Shown here: in pieces, positions 7,471-15,478 of the stretch
Position numbering within the stretch: position 1 is the stretch's first letter
Layout of the letters: each line of letters begins with the position of its first letter
Source of the DNA: Dehalococcoides mccartyi 195
Lineage (GTDB): Bacteria; Chloroflexota; Dehalococcoidia; Dehalococcoidales; Dehalococcoidaceae
NCBI RefSeq assembly: GCF_000011905.1
Contig: NC_002936.3
Location: 1,364,001 to 1,428,000 of the forward strand
DNA: 64,000 bases
Reading direction: 5' to 3'
The notes under the pieces: generated by a model
Seen by the model: the letters and a program-made list of their open reading frames with translations, nothing else
The model's database searches: none
What the model was told of the DNA's origin: nothing
Translations under genes and position numbers: made by a program

Positions 7471-8988
7471 TTACTGTCTCAACAGATTGGGATGAGTGCC
7501 ATAGATAAACCATTCATCAGGGCTATTCCACCATGATGCGGGATCTTTATCCTGCTTGCCATAGTGCAGAACACCCTCCATGCTGGTAAAGAAGCTATTA
7601 AATATCGGGCTGGTGGCAACAGTTGATTTTACTATGCTGTGTACAAAGCTTCCGTCGCCAATGGCGTTGAACGGGCAGTTACTCTTACAGGCGCTGGCAC
7701 AAGGCGTAAATGCACAGCTGAACAGGTTGCAACGCCAGCCTTTATAACCGGGAATGTTATACATTACCTTGCTGCCGCCGGCCTGTTTGTCATCAGCCCA
7801 GCTCTGGCCGCAATTATTATCCCAGCTACGATCAATACCGCGTTCCTGTATTGCACCTACAGGGCAGGTTTCAGCACAGATACCGCAGGTTTCGCAGAAT
7901 TTGACGAACCCGGCATCTATCGGATTGGTTACCGGCAACGGCAAATCAGTATAAAAAACAGCGTGGGTGCGCAGCAAACCGCCATACTCAGGAGAACCGA
8001 TAATCTGCCCCATACGGCAATGTTCACCGACACCGCTCCACATATCCCAAGCCACAGCAGACTGTAAATCATGGCCGTAGGTTACGTTATAACCCAAGCC
8101 ACGGATAAACTGTTCAATAATGCTCTTGGCAAAGGCAACCCGGACATAAGACATTTCTTCGGTGCTGGCAAAACCCGAACCCGCCAGAGAGCGGCGCAGA
8201 AACCCGTCACACGAGATATTATGGGTGGCAATGACATACTTTTGCGAAGTGGGGATGTGGAAACTGGTATCATCTAAATAGGATTCGGTTATGCCCGAAT
8301 CTAACACAATGTGTTTGTTGCCTCCACCGGACTCTGCACCCGTCCAGCCTACACCGGAATATTCCCAGATAAAGTTCTGGGATTTTTCATCCAGCATAGT
8401 GGTGCCAATCACCGGCCCCAAGCCGACCAGACTGAAAACGGCCCTTAGCATGGCTGCATTTTCTTCGGGTGTTCCCTGCCAGGCGGGTACGTTTATTTCA
8501 CTGGGGCGGGGAGCTGGGATTACGGTTGGCATACAGTGCTGATTGAGGGCGTGACAATACCCGGAATGACCATAGGCAGAGGCCCAAAAGGAGCTTGCTA
8601 AAGCCTTATCCTTTATAGTCGGTCCGGCATAGTCAGGCCATATCTCCTCGGCTTTTGAGGTCACCGCCGCTTCCTGTTTTGCAGAGTTCTGATGGAAGGC
8701 CTGCGGGCCACCCGGAAAGGCCATCATCAAACTTGGATAATCCCAGTTTGAAAAACCGCGCAAATCACGGCGTTTCATCAGGTTCCAGTCTATTTCTATA
8801 GTGGGATTACCGTAGTCTCTTTCCTTGACCCACCAACCGCGTTTATTAGTTACCTTAGCTGAGCTGGCAAGTTCATCCAAGTCATGAAATTGAGGGACTA
8901 CCGCCCCGGCAGAACCCAGGGTTACTCCGGCAAGACCAAGGCCTTTCATAAAGTCCCGTCTGCTTACAGTGCTGTGAAATTGGTTCAT
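7471..8988 (-). CDS. rdhA: Reductive dehalogenase catalytic subunit RdhA1
   Basis: 505 residues. It has a twin-arginine leader (SRRDFMKGLGLAG, about residues 9-21), a central corrinoid-binding region, a first ferredoxin motif CETCGICAETCP, and a second cluster region with unusually spaced cysteines (CAFTPCASACKSNCPF) instead of the common CxxCxxxCP. RdhA enzymes cleave carbon-halogen bonds using cobamide and two 4Fe-4S clusters outside the membrane. Start has GGAG nine bases upstream, and a second AAGGAGGTGAA lies at 9046-9056. A MarR gene diverges upstream. The substrate cannot be inferred. Confidence 0.96.
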   Translation of the reverse strand: MNQFHSTVSRRDFMKGLGLAGVTLGSAGAVVPQFHDLDELASSAKVTNKRGWWVKERDYGNPTIEIDWNLMKRRDLRGFSNWDYPSLMMAFPGGPQAFHQNSAKQEAAVTSKAEEIWPDYAGPTIKDKALASSFWASAYGHSGYCHALNQHCMPTVIPAPRPSEINVPAWQGTPEENAAMLRAVFSLVGLGPVIGTTMLDEKSQNFIWEYSGVGWTGAESGGGNKHIVLDSGITESYLDDTSFHIPTSQKYVIATHNISCDGFLRRSLAGSGFASTEEMSYVRVAFAKSIIEQFIRGLGYNVTYGHDLQSAVAWDMWSGVGEHCRMGQIIGSPEYGGLLRTHAVFYTDLPLPVTNPIDAGFVKFCETCGICAETCPVGAIQERGIDRSWDNNCGQSWADDKQAGGSKVMYNIPGYKGWRCNLFSCAFTPCASACKSNCPFNAIGDGSFVHSIVKSTVATSPIFNSFFTSMEGVLHYGKQDKDPASWWNSPDEWFIYGTHPNLLRQ

Positions 8989-9079
8989 ATTTACACTCCG
9001 TTCATATTATTTTGACGGGGAAGACCAGACTGATTTTGGACTATCTTCACCTCCTTATCTTTATAGACAGCTATAAATC

Positions 9080-9137
9080 CAGCTGCATATATGAGCTGCA
9101 GAGTTGTTTATCTATGTAGTTTTTCTATATAGATAAA
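9080..9137. promoter_or_regulatory. Operator palindromes between rdhA1 and marR
   Basis: Two dyads lie in the 232-bp divergent region. The first (9080-9098) has CAGCT/AGCTG arms around CATATATG. The second has perfect 9-bp arms TTTATCTAT (9107-9115) and ATAGATAAA (9129-9137). CTATATAG inside the second resembles the core of the rdhA4 operator. They probably bind the adjacent MarR protein. Confidence 0.55.
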
Positions 9138-9220
9138 TTATATCACCTTAGTCAAGGGGATACTTGGTTTGAATATGAGAAAATTAACAGTTAAAATTGG
9201 GATGATAAGGAGATAAGAAT

Positions 9221-9697
9221 ATGTCTGATTTTTTCCTTTTTAATTTCGAGAATAAAAACATTGAGTTGTTCGGCATAATCATGCGGACCAGGAATATTCT
9301 CTATAAACTTTCCAAACGGAACCTGCATAGATTGGATATCAGCCCGGAACAGTCAACTATTCTTATGGTGGTAAAAAATAGTCCCACCGCCCCAACTCCC
9401 ATCCAGATATCCCGCCAGCTTCTTAGAGAACCGCATACTATTGCTATTAATTTGAAACGAATGCAAAGCAAGGAACTGATTACTCTGGAGCAGGATTCGG
9501 AATGGAAAAACAGGATAAGGGTAAAACTGACTGAAAAAGGCCGCCAGCTTTGTGACGAATCTTATGCCCCCGAATTTTTTCAGGAAGTTTTTGAAGACCT
9601 GAACGAAAATGAAACTAACCAATTGAAGAGCATTTTGGAGAAACTTTTAGCAGCTAATATAAAGAGACTGAAAACTAAAGACCGGGAAGATATATAG
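9221..9697 (+). CDS. MarR-family regulator (rdhA1)
   Basis: 158 residues. It has a MarR winged helix with the recognition region TPIQISRQLLREPHTIAINLKRMQSKELI and the wing around NRIRVKLTEKG. AAGGAGATAAGAAT precedes the ATG. It is divergent from rdhA1 and so probably represses it; MarR-type control of rdh operons is known in D. mccartyi (Rdh2R). It is clearly more distant from the two other MarR proteins here (13980 and 21828), which are close paralogs of each other. Confidence 0.9.
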   Translation: MSDFFLFNFENKNIELFGIIMRTRNILYKLSKRNLHRLDISPEQSTILMVVKNSPTAPTPIQISRQLLREPHTIAINLKRMQSKELITLEQDSEWKNRIRVKLTEKGRQLCDESYAPEFFQEVFEDLNENETNQLKSILEKLLAANIKRLKTKDREDI

Positions 9698-9893
9698 GAT
9701 TTTTACATAACCTAACTGACTCATGGTTAGTCAGTTTCAATAACAAAAGACAATTACTGCTAAGGGCAAACATAAACGGCTAACTGCCATATCCGTATGT
9801 CAATTTTTCTGCCCCCATATTTCTGTTCAGGCTGCAGTATCAGGCAGGATACTTTTGAGTGGTTTAAGCCAATTTCAGTCCCGCTGACAAATA

Positions 9894-9919
9894 AAGCGGG
9901 AGGTTTTGCCCTCCCGCTT
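9894..9919 (-). terminator. Terminator of rdhAB2
   Basis: Perfect 10-bp stem AAGCGGGAGG / CCTCCCGCTT with a 6-base loop, 25 bases after the rdhB2 stop; TTTATTTG follows on the minus strand. Confidence 0.7.
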
Positions 9920-9943
9920 ATACGAGTTTAAACCGGTGGTATT

Positions 9944-10213
9944 CTAGGCTTTTTCTTTGTTACCGGCTATTAGCCGCCAGTCTACAACCCCCAGAATTAT
10001 TCCAATAATGCCAAAGATGCCCATGCCTACCCAGGCAGCCTTGATATCATTTTCCGCCAGTGACCCGTAAAAATGCTGGACAGCCGCAAACAGTGACAGG
10101 GTGGCCAGAAGGGCAATCAACCATTGCCACCAGGTAATCTGTTTATTCTGCCTTATCAGCCAGTATATAGCCAAAGCAAAAACTGCTCCAACTGCTAAAC
10201 CTATAAAATACAT
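9944..10213 (-). CDS. rdhB: Reductive dehalogenase membrane anchor RdhB2
   Basis: 89 residues, three membrane helices. The usual WYEWL is changed to TWWQWLIALL, followed by QHFYGSLAEND and an IAGNKEKA tail. It starts 20 bases after rdhA2 with GGAGAAGAG upstream. It is the most divergent anchor of the set in its first loop. Confidence 0.92.
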   Translation of the reverse strand: MYFIGLAVGAVFALAIYWLIRQNKQITWWQWLIALLATLSLFAAVQHFYGSLAENDIKAAWVGMGIFGIIGIILGVVDWRLIAGNKEKA

Positions 10214-10233
10214 TTCTCTTCTCCTTTCATTTC

Positions 10234-11757
10234 CTAGGCCGTGGTATCAAAACCGTAGGTGGGTTGTTCAATATCCCAGAATTCCCACTGCGGTTTCCGC
10301 CCGTATTCCATAAACCTTTCCATATTAGCAAAGAAACCGTTGAAAACCGGTATATTGGTGGTGGTTACTTTGACCATGTCATGGATAAAGGACTGGGAAG
10401 TGGAGTTAAAAGGACAGGTACCCTGACAGGTGGGGCAGTGGGGACAATCCGCATTATTAGTCCTCCAGCCTTTATATTGACCCTGAGCCAGCCCGTTCTT
10501 AGCTGCTGCCGGATTTTCCCAGGTGGATTCGCCCTTCTGGATAAGACCAAAGGGACAGGCATCAGCACAAATACCGCAGGTCTCACAGAACTTGTAAGCC
10601 CCGAAGTCTATGGGTTTGGTGGGAGCTACCGGTAAATCAGTCAGAAGTGCCCATCCGCTAGCCCGGTTGGTTGTGCCGTTCTTGGGGTGAATGGCAGGGG
10701 AAGACATGCGGCCATGTTCACCCAGACCGGTTATAACGGCTAATGGATTAGAGAAATACAAGCCGCTCATATTCAAGCACTGATAACCCAAACCACGGAT
10801 GAATTCCTGCATATGGCAAATCATTTTGACATAGCGGGCATAACAATACCACACCGTGAAGCTCTCAGTAATACCGGCCTGACGGCGAGTACCCTCAAAG
10901 CTCTGGCGGGCGGTAAAGGTAATAATGTATTTGCATTTGTTGGGTATGGCATATTCGTCATCAGTTTCATATGCTTCATCTATATCCTTAAAGGCAATCT
11001 GTTTACCGCCTGCATCCCCGGTGTTGAAGCCGCTGCCGGCACCCTTGACCTTGTGGAAGAATTTGACAGTATCGCTATCAAGTTCGGCACAGCCTACATC
11101 CTGACACCCCAAGAAGCGGAAGGCGTTTCGCAGGGTTTTGAAGTTTTCTTCAGGTGTACCCTGCCATTTCTGGGCACCAAAATCCTGCGGTCGGATAGTA
11201 GTAGCCGCCTGAGGGCCAAGGAAAGAACTGAAAGTGGCAGTACCGCCGGCTGCCAGTATGGCATTGCGGACATTAATCCTCTTACCGCCCTGATATATTT
11301 CGGCCGGCCACTGCCCCATCATCATGAATTTACAGGCATTATCCAAAGCAGTGGAACGTATATCACCCGCACCGGCATAACCTTTATCCCAACCCGGGAA
11401 TTCCTTCTCACAGTAATCATACAGGGTCAGCGCTTCTTCAGGTGTTTCAAGGTCAGTCATATAACCGCCAATTACACCTGCAGCCTCAAACTCGGCCGCA
11501 GTAGGCCGGCGGTGAGATTTAAAATTGTTGGCATTCGGGCGTTCAAGAGTATTCCAGTCAATTTCTACCGTGGGGTCCTTGATTTCCCTCTCCCTGACAT
11601 ACCAGGGATATTTATTAACATTGGAACCGAAAGACGTTAATTCATCCACATCATGAAATACCGGCGCTGCTGCGGCTACCGCACCCAGCCCGGCCCCTGC
11701 GAGACCCAATCCCTTCATAAAGTCACGTCTGGATAGTGTACTATGAAGCTTTGACAT
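10234..11757 (-). CDS. rdhA: Reductive dehalogenase catalytic subunit RdhA2
   Basis: 507 residues. Tat leader SRRDFMKGLGLAGAG; first cluster CETCGICADACPFG; second cluster CPHCPTCQGTCPF with canonical spacing. The C-terminus YGFDTTA is close to that of rdhA5. It shares long segments with rdhA4 (for example GTATFSSFLG vs GTATFTSFLG, and QARPT/RRPTAAE regions), so the two are recent paralogs. No regulator diverges directly upstream; the nearest is the orphan response regulator at 11955 on the same strand. AAGGAGAAGTCTGT precedes the start, and a 15-codon leader reading frame lies further upstream (11779-11826). Confidence 0.96.
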   Translation of the reverse strand: MSKLHSTLSRRDFMKGLGLAGAGLGAVAAAAPVFHDVDELTSFGSNVNKYPWYVREREIKDPTVEIDWNTLERPNANNFKSHRRPTAAEFEAAGVIGGYMTDLETPEEALTLYDYCEKEFPGWDKGYAGAGDIRSTALDNACKFMMMGQWPAEIYQGGKRINVRNAILAAGGTATFSSFLGPQAATTIRPQDFGAQKWQGTPEENFKTLRNAFRFLGCQDVGCAELDSDTVKFFHKVKGAGSGFNTGDAGGKQIAFKDIDEAYETDDEYAIPNKCKYIITFTARQSFEGTRRQAGITESFTVWYCYARYVKMICHMQEFIRGLGYQCLNMSGLYFSNPLAVITGLGEHGRMSSPAIHPKNGTTNRASGWALLTDLPVAPTKPIDFGAYKFCETCGICADACPFGLIQKGESTWENPAAAKNGLAQGQYKGWRTNNADCPHCPTCQGTCPFNSTSQSFIHDMVKVTTTNIPVFNGFFANMERFMEYGRKPQWEFWDIEQPTYGFDTTA

Positions 11758-11778
11758 ACAGACTTCTCCTTATTTAAC

Positions 11779-11826
11779 TTATTTCTGCCTGGTTTTATAT
11801 CTTCTCCGGTCTCTCCCGGATGCCAT
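11779..11826 (-). CDS. Possible 15-residue leader peptide upstream of rdhA2
   Basis: A short frame, ATG at 11826 to TAA at 11779, preceded by the strong ribosome site AAGGGAGGTGAA (11835-11846). It encodes MASGRDRRRYKTRQK, very basic. It ends 21 bases before the rdhA2 start, inside the presumed mRNA leader. A role in translational coupling or attenuation is speculation; the strong ribosome site is the evidence. Confidence 0.35.
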   Translation of the reverse strand: MASGRDRRRYKTRQK

Positions 11827-11954
11827 TTATCAAATTCACCTCCCTTATAAATTAGGATTTACCCCGGTCAACTATTAATATCAGGCAAACAGCCATTCAG
11901 GGCTGACGGGAATGAAGGCCGCCTATTGCCGCCGTCAGCCAGATTTAGTTATTT

Positions 11955-12590
11955 TTATTCAAGCCAATAACCAACGCCTCTTTTCTGGATGATTTTGGAG
12001 TCGGATAATTTGCTTTTTAGCCTCCGCATATAGTAATGCAGTGTATCCAGACTGACTGTGTGTTTACCCCAGACGGCATTTATAAGGCTTTGGTACTCTA
12101 TAAGATGCCCCTGATTCAGCTTCAGACAGGCATCAATCCGGTTTTCAGTAGGGGTAAGCCCTAACGGGGTTTTGAGATTAGGCATGTTACGGCCTGTATT
12201 TTTGCTGTCACCGCCGTCCGGCTTTTCCGGCGGGAGTTTGCGCTTGCGCCGGAGAATAGAATTAATCTTGGCTTTCAATTCTCTGGGATGAGGGGGCGAG
12301 CATATAAATGAGTCTGCCCCCATCTCAAGAATCTCGGAAGATTCATGGCGGTGGCCCAATACCAGTACAGGCATATAAGATAATTGAGCTATCAAAGGAG
12401 CTAATTCAGGTGGAAGCAATCTGAGGCAGGCCTGGTTCAGTATTACCAAATCCAGCCGGGATTGTGAGGCCTTTATAAGACCCTCAATCCCATTTTTTGC
12501 CCGTATGATTTGATAACCATCAGCTTTCAGCAGCGAAGCCAGCTCAACTGTGTTATCAATTAGGAGAATATTTTCTTCCGCCATCTTCAA
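11955..12590 (-). CDS. OmpR-like regulator with degenerate receiver
   Basis: 211 residues: a receiver-like domain (1-120) and a C-terminal winged helix (LTPTENRIDACLKL to KRGVGYWLE). The phosphoacceptor is lost: the strand reads LDLVILNQACL, with Asn52 where Asp is expected, and the switch lysine position reads CSPPHP. It therefore probably works without phosphorylation. No kinase is adjacent. It lies between rdhA2 and a second orphan regulator on the same strand, and may act on one of the neighbouring rdh promoters. Confidence 0.85.
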   Translation of the reverse strand: MKMAEENILLIDNTVELASLLKADGYQIIRAKNGIEGLIKASQSRLDLVILNQACLRLLPPELAPLIAQLSYMPVLVLGHRHESSEILEMGADSFICSPPHPRELKAKINSILRRKRKLPPEKPDGGDSKNTGRNMPNLKTPLGLTPTENRIDACLKLNQGHLIEYQSLINAVWGKHTVSLDTLHYYMRRLKSKLSDSKIIQKRGVGYWLE

Positions 12591-12762
12591 ATTCCAACCT
12601 GTATCAAGACCATATCACGCGAAAGTATCGAAACAGGTGGAGACTATACTTTTTTATAAGTATGTTTAATGAAGATTCGGTTTAATTTGGTGAAATTATG
12701 ACGATATGTATTAGTTATAAATCAACAATCCATCTGCTGCGCCAGAGGAAGAACATGCTGTA

Positions 12763-13455
12763 TTAGAACTGCCTGATAAGACTGTAACCCAACCCTCGTT
12801 CGGTAATAATAATCTTGGGGTACTCCGGATTTGCCTCTATTTTGGACCTAAGATTATGGATATGTTTTTTCAAAAGATTTAAATCCCCGCTGTATTCTGT
12901 ACCCCATACTTTTTCAAGCAATATCCTGTAGGTAAGTACCTGACCGCTGTTCCGGGTGAGCACAGCCAGCAGACTAAATTCAATAGGCGTCAGATGGACA
13001 GGGGAACCGAACAGGGTTAATTCCCGCCGGTTAAAATTAACCTCCAGCCCGTTACTGATAGGTATCGTGCTTTCGGTCTTAAACCCCAAATTGAGGTTAC
13101 GCCGCAACAATGCATTGGTAACCGCCTGGCATTCAATGCCGTTTATCGGCTTTTCCACACATTCATCTGCCCCGTCTTCCAGAAACTGAACCTTGCTGCC
13201 GATTTCCCCGATGGAATTCAGGATAATAATGGGTATATCAGAAAACTCCCGGATACTGATAATTATATTTTGGGCAGCAGCATCACATAAACAGGAATCC
13301 AAGAATATGATATCCGGCGAGATTGTTTCTATCAGGCCTATCCCGTCACTAATATTGTCAGATACCGTGTATTCCAGATTTTGATAACGGATTTTGAGGC
13401 ACAGTACCAGGTCTTTTAAAACTTGTGAGTCATTGCATATTATTAATATTTTCAT
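12763..13455 (-). CDS. OmpR/KdpE-type response regulator, orphan
   Basis: 230 residues. The receiver keeps Asp53 (IIFLDSCLCD), an acidic pocket residue (ICNDS) and the lysine in EKP; the C-terminal Trans_reg_C winged helix ends ERGLGYSLIRQF. Unlike the neighbour at 11955 it can be phosphorylated, but there is no kinase gene next to it. The nearest candidate kinase is the OmpR-linked one at 24437, which already has its own partner. Both orphans lie between rdhA2 and the MarR gene. Confidence 0.88.
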   Translation of the reverse strand: MKILIICNDSQVLKDLVLCLKIRYQNLEYTVSDNISDGIGLIETISPDIIFLDSCLCDAAAQNIIISIREFSDIPIIILNSIGEIGSKVQFLEDGADECVEKPINGIECQAVTNALLRRNLNLGFKTESTIPISNGLEVNFNRRELTLFGSPVHLTPIEFSLLAVLTRNSGQVLTYRILLEKVWGTEYSGDLNLLKKHIHNLRSKIEANPEYPKIIITERGLGYSLIRQF

Positions 13456-13979
13456 TGCATGCTGATTTTCCTTACCTCAAGATTAGTCTCCAGCACGGAA
13501 CGGGTAAATTTACCGGTCCGCATACCATGGTGACACTTAAAATTAGCATGTAAACATTAGCCTTCCTAAATCATCTTCTAATTATCCACCCCCTTTTCTG
13601 TTACTTCCGGTGCAATTTTAAACACGAAAGAGACATTTTATATTCCCAATAAATAAATTTAACATACTAAGGTGCTGAAAAGGGTTAATATTGTGCTTAA
13701 AAAAGCTTATTCTATTGAAAATCCTGTTTAATATTGTGAATGTTGAACGATATGTTGCGGGCATTTTTAATATTACTCACCTCCAGTGTTTGAGATTAAC
13801 AGTAATTAGTATATAATACGATTGTCTACCTAGACTATTTTATATTCACAGTTTAGGGTCTGCACATAGCATTGTCAATATCTACTAACATCATAGAGGG
13901 GAAATATTTAAGGGACTGCTTTATGATAATATATGGCAGTTAGGAACTAGTGATGATTAAAATCCGGTGGGAAGCTGAC
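13456..13979. promoter_or_regulatory. 524-bp intergenic region, regulator promoters
   Basis: It separates the divergent orphan regulator and MarR gene. An AT-rich stretch holds one imperfect MarR-type dyad, TTGTCTACCTAGACTA (13822-13837), similar to the rdhA4 operator core. On the minus strand GGAGGTGA (13777-13784) precedes a 48-codon frame (13764 down to 13618) with no recognisable product and a long 12-base spacing. This could be the leftover upstream region of a lost rdhA. No other gene is seen. Confidence 0.45.
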
Positions 13980-14465
13980 ATGGGAAAAACCAATCATCTG
14001 ACAAAAAATCACCTGCTCTGGATAATGATAACCCAGATTGAACACATAGTCGGGCAGGCATTTGCTCATGAATTAAGGAAAATAGGCCTGACACGTGAAA
14101 AATGGGCGGTTATCCATGAGCTGGTGTACTTAGGAGGAGAGTCTACCCCGTACAGGTTATCAAAGCGTTTCATTTACGAACCGCACTCTATTTCGGCCCT
14201 GCTCAGCCGCATGGAACGTGAAGGATTTATCCTGAAAACCAAAGACCTGGCCAAAAAAAATATGGTCAGGGTTTCCCTGACCGATAAGTCCAAAGAACTC
14301 TACCCCAAGGGCATTGAGATTTGCCAGGAACTCTTCACCGATATTATGGGGGATATCCCGGAGGGGGATGGAATAGGGTTTATGGAATCTGTAGCCCGGT
14401 TACGGGATTATGCCCTTGTTTCGGCGGCAAAAAGGAAAAACCTGACGCCCTTTAAATACGAATAG
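13980..14465 (+). CDS. MarR-family regulator without adjacent rdhA
   Basis: 161 residues from ATG 13980, chosen because it aligns end to end with the 21828 paralog; a start at 13950 adds ten residues. Winged helix GGESTPYRLSKRFIYEPHS then ISALLSRMEREGFI; both proteins end LTPFKY. It is a strong paralog of the rdhA4 repressor, but here the divergent neighbour is an orphan response regulator rather than rdhA. It may control that regulator, or be the survivor of a lost rdh cassette. Confidence 0.88.
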   Translation: MGKTNHLTKNHLLWIMITQIEHIVGQAFAHELRKIGLTREKWAVIHELVYLGGESTPYRLSKRFIYEPHSISALLSRMEREGFILKTKDLAKKNMVRVSLTDKSKELYPKGIEICQELFTDIMGDIPEGDGIGFMESVARLRDYALVSAAKRKNLTPFKYE

Positions 14466-14651
14466 CCGCTGCCCGAAATATGAGTTTCAAAGTTCAGGAT
14501 CTTTCAGCCCTCCAGCCTTTAACTACTCTCAGGCCTCCAGGCTGCCTGATTTACAGGCTTGCATTATTACAGAGTACGGGTAACTCACTTTTACTTTGGG
14601 CTATACCCATCTGAAGAAGTTTTTAATAATGGAGAGCAGCCGCGCTAAAAA

Positions 14652-15104
14652 TCAGACTACGGTAAAAGAAACGCTGATTAACTCCGATATATCCAGGTAA
14701 ACCACAGCCGTATAATCACCGGCAGCAAAGCCGCTTTCCTGCTGCGGATAAAACTCAATGCTGTCAGGATTTTTCAGGTCACTCTCACCCACAGTTTGAG
14801 TATAAGTAAATATGATTTCGTCATTGCACTTAAGCACTATAGACAGGTCATGGCAGCATATTTCATCGGTTATCCAGTAAGTAAGGATAATTACTTTTGT
14901 GCCTTCGGCAAATGTAGTGGCAGGGTTTACCGGCACGCCCTGAGCATCTATCTCAGTAGATACTTCGCCCTTGATTATACGTACGTAGGTATCAGGGCAG
15001 ACGTTGTCAGCAGGCGGTTCAACATAGGCATCATTGGCACAGCCGGTGATGAGCAGGCCTAAACCGGCCAGTATACTTAGTAAGCTAACCGCCTTCAGTT
15101 TCAT
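14652..15104 (-). CDS. Small Cys-rich lipoprotein, rdh cassette type (copy 1)
   Basis: 150 residues from ATG 15104 (GAGGG upstream; the longer frame to 15158 would pass through a hairpin). Signal peptide with lipobox LITGC, so it is a predicted lipoprotein exposed outside the membrane. Mature part has CPDTYV, an EICC pair, and a C-terminal beta-rich half ending GDYTAVVYLDISELISVSFTVV broken into strands. It is homologous to the gene at 39346, which sits in the same position after rdhB. No named family recognised. A link to organohalide respiration is inferred from the repeated rdhA-rdhB-lipoprotein order. Confidence 0.75.
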   Translation of the reverse strand: MKLKAVSLLSILAGLGLLITGCANDAYVEPPADNVCPDTYVRIIKGEVSTEIDAQGVPVNPATTFAEGTKVIILTYWITDEICCHDLSIVLKCNDEIIFTYTQTVGESDLKNPDSIEFYPQQESGFAAGDYTAVVYLDISELISVSFTVV

Positions 15105-15130
15105 TGATACCCTCGTAATTAACAATTTTT

Positions 15131-15155
15131 TGGGGGGCTGGAACCCAGCCCCCCA
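15131..15155. terminator. Hairpin between rdhB3 and lipoprotein gene
   Basis: Perfect 11-bp stem TGGGGGGCTGG / CCAGCCCCCCA with a three-base loop. No T-run follows on the minus strand, so it is more likely an mRNA-processing, stability or attenuating hairpin than a full terminator. Confidence 0.5.
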
Positions 15156-15170
15156 CACTCTGCCAAACAG

Positions 15171-15458
15171 TTAGCTAGCTTTTTGCCTGACAGCAACCAG
15201 ACGCCAGACTATGACAAAAAGGATAAGCGCCGGGATACCCATAGCCAGTGCACCAAACCAACCGGCTGTCATGTACATTTCAATCTGGGAGCCCATAAAG
15301 TGCTGGATGGCCATTATCACCAGTGCCAAACCAACCAGGCTCATCAACCATTCGTACCACTTAAGCCCGATGTTTTTGGAGCGAAGCCAGCTTACCAGCA
15401 AGGTTATTGCAGCCCCCAAGATAGCCCCGGTAATTAAAACTGCAGTAAAATCAAACAT
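15171..15458 (-). CDS. rdhB: Reductive dehalogenase membrane anchor RdhB3
   Basis: 95 residues, three membrane helices, KWYEWLMSLVG after helix one, QHFMGSQIEMYMTAGW, and VIVWRLVAVRQ at the end. It lacks the usual Glu-rich loop spacing (IEMYMTA). It starts 20 bases after rdhA3. Followed by a hairpin and then the lipoprotein gene on the same strand. Confidence 0.92.
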   Translation of the reverse strand: MFDFTAVLITGAILGAAITLLVSWLRSKNIGLKWYEWLMSLVGLALVIMAIQHFMGSQIEMYMTAGWFGALAMGIPALILFVIVWRLVAVRQKAS

Positions 15459-15478
15459 TATTCACATACTCCCTAAGT

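Noticed and set aside
10813-11640. 275-codon plus-strand frame
   Set aside because: Lies wholly inside rdhA2 on the opposite strand; rdhA2 has clear family motifs.
13618-13764. 48-codon minus-strand frame after GGAGGTGA
   Set aside because: Spacing of 12 bases to the ATG, low-complexity product and no known family; noted under the intergenic region instead.
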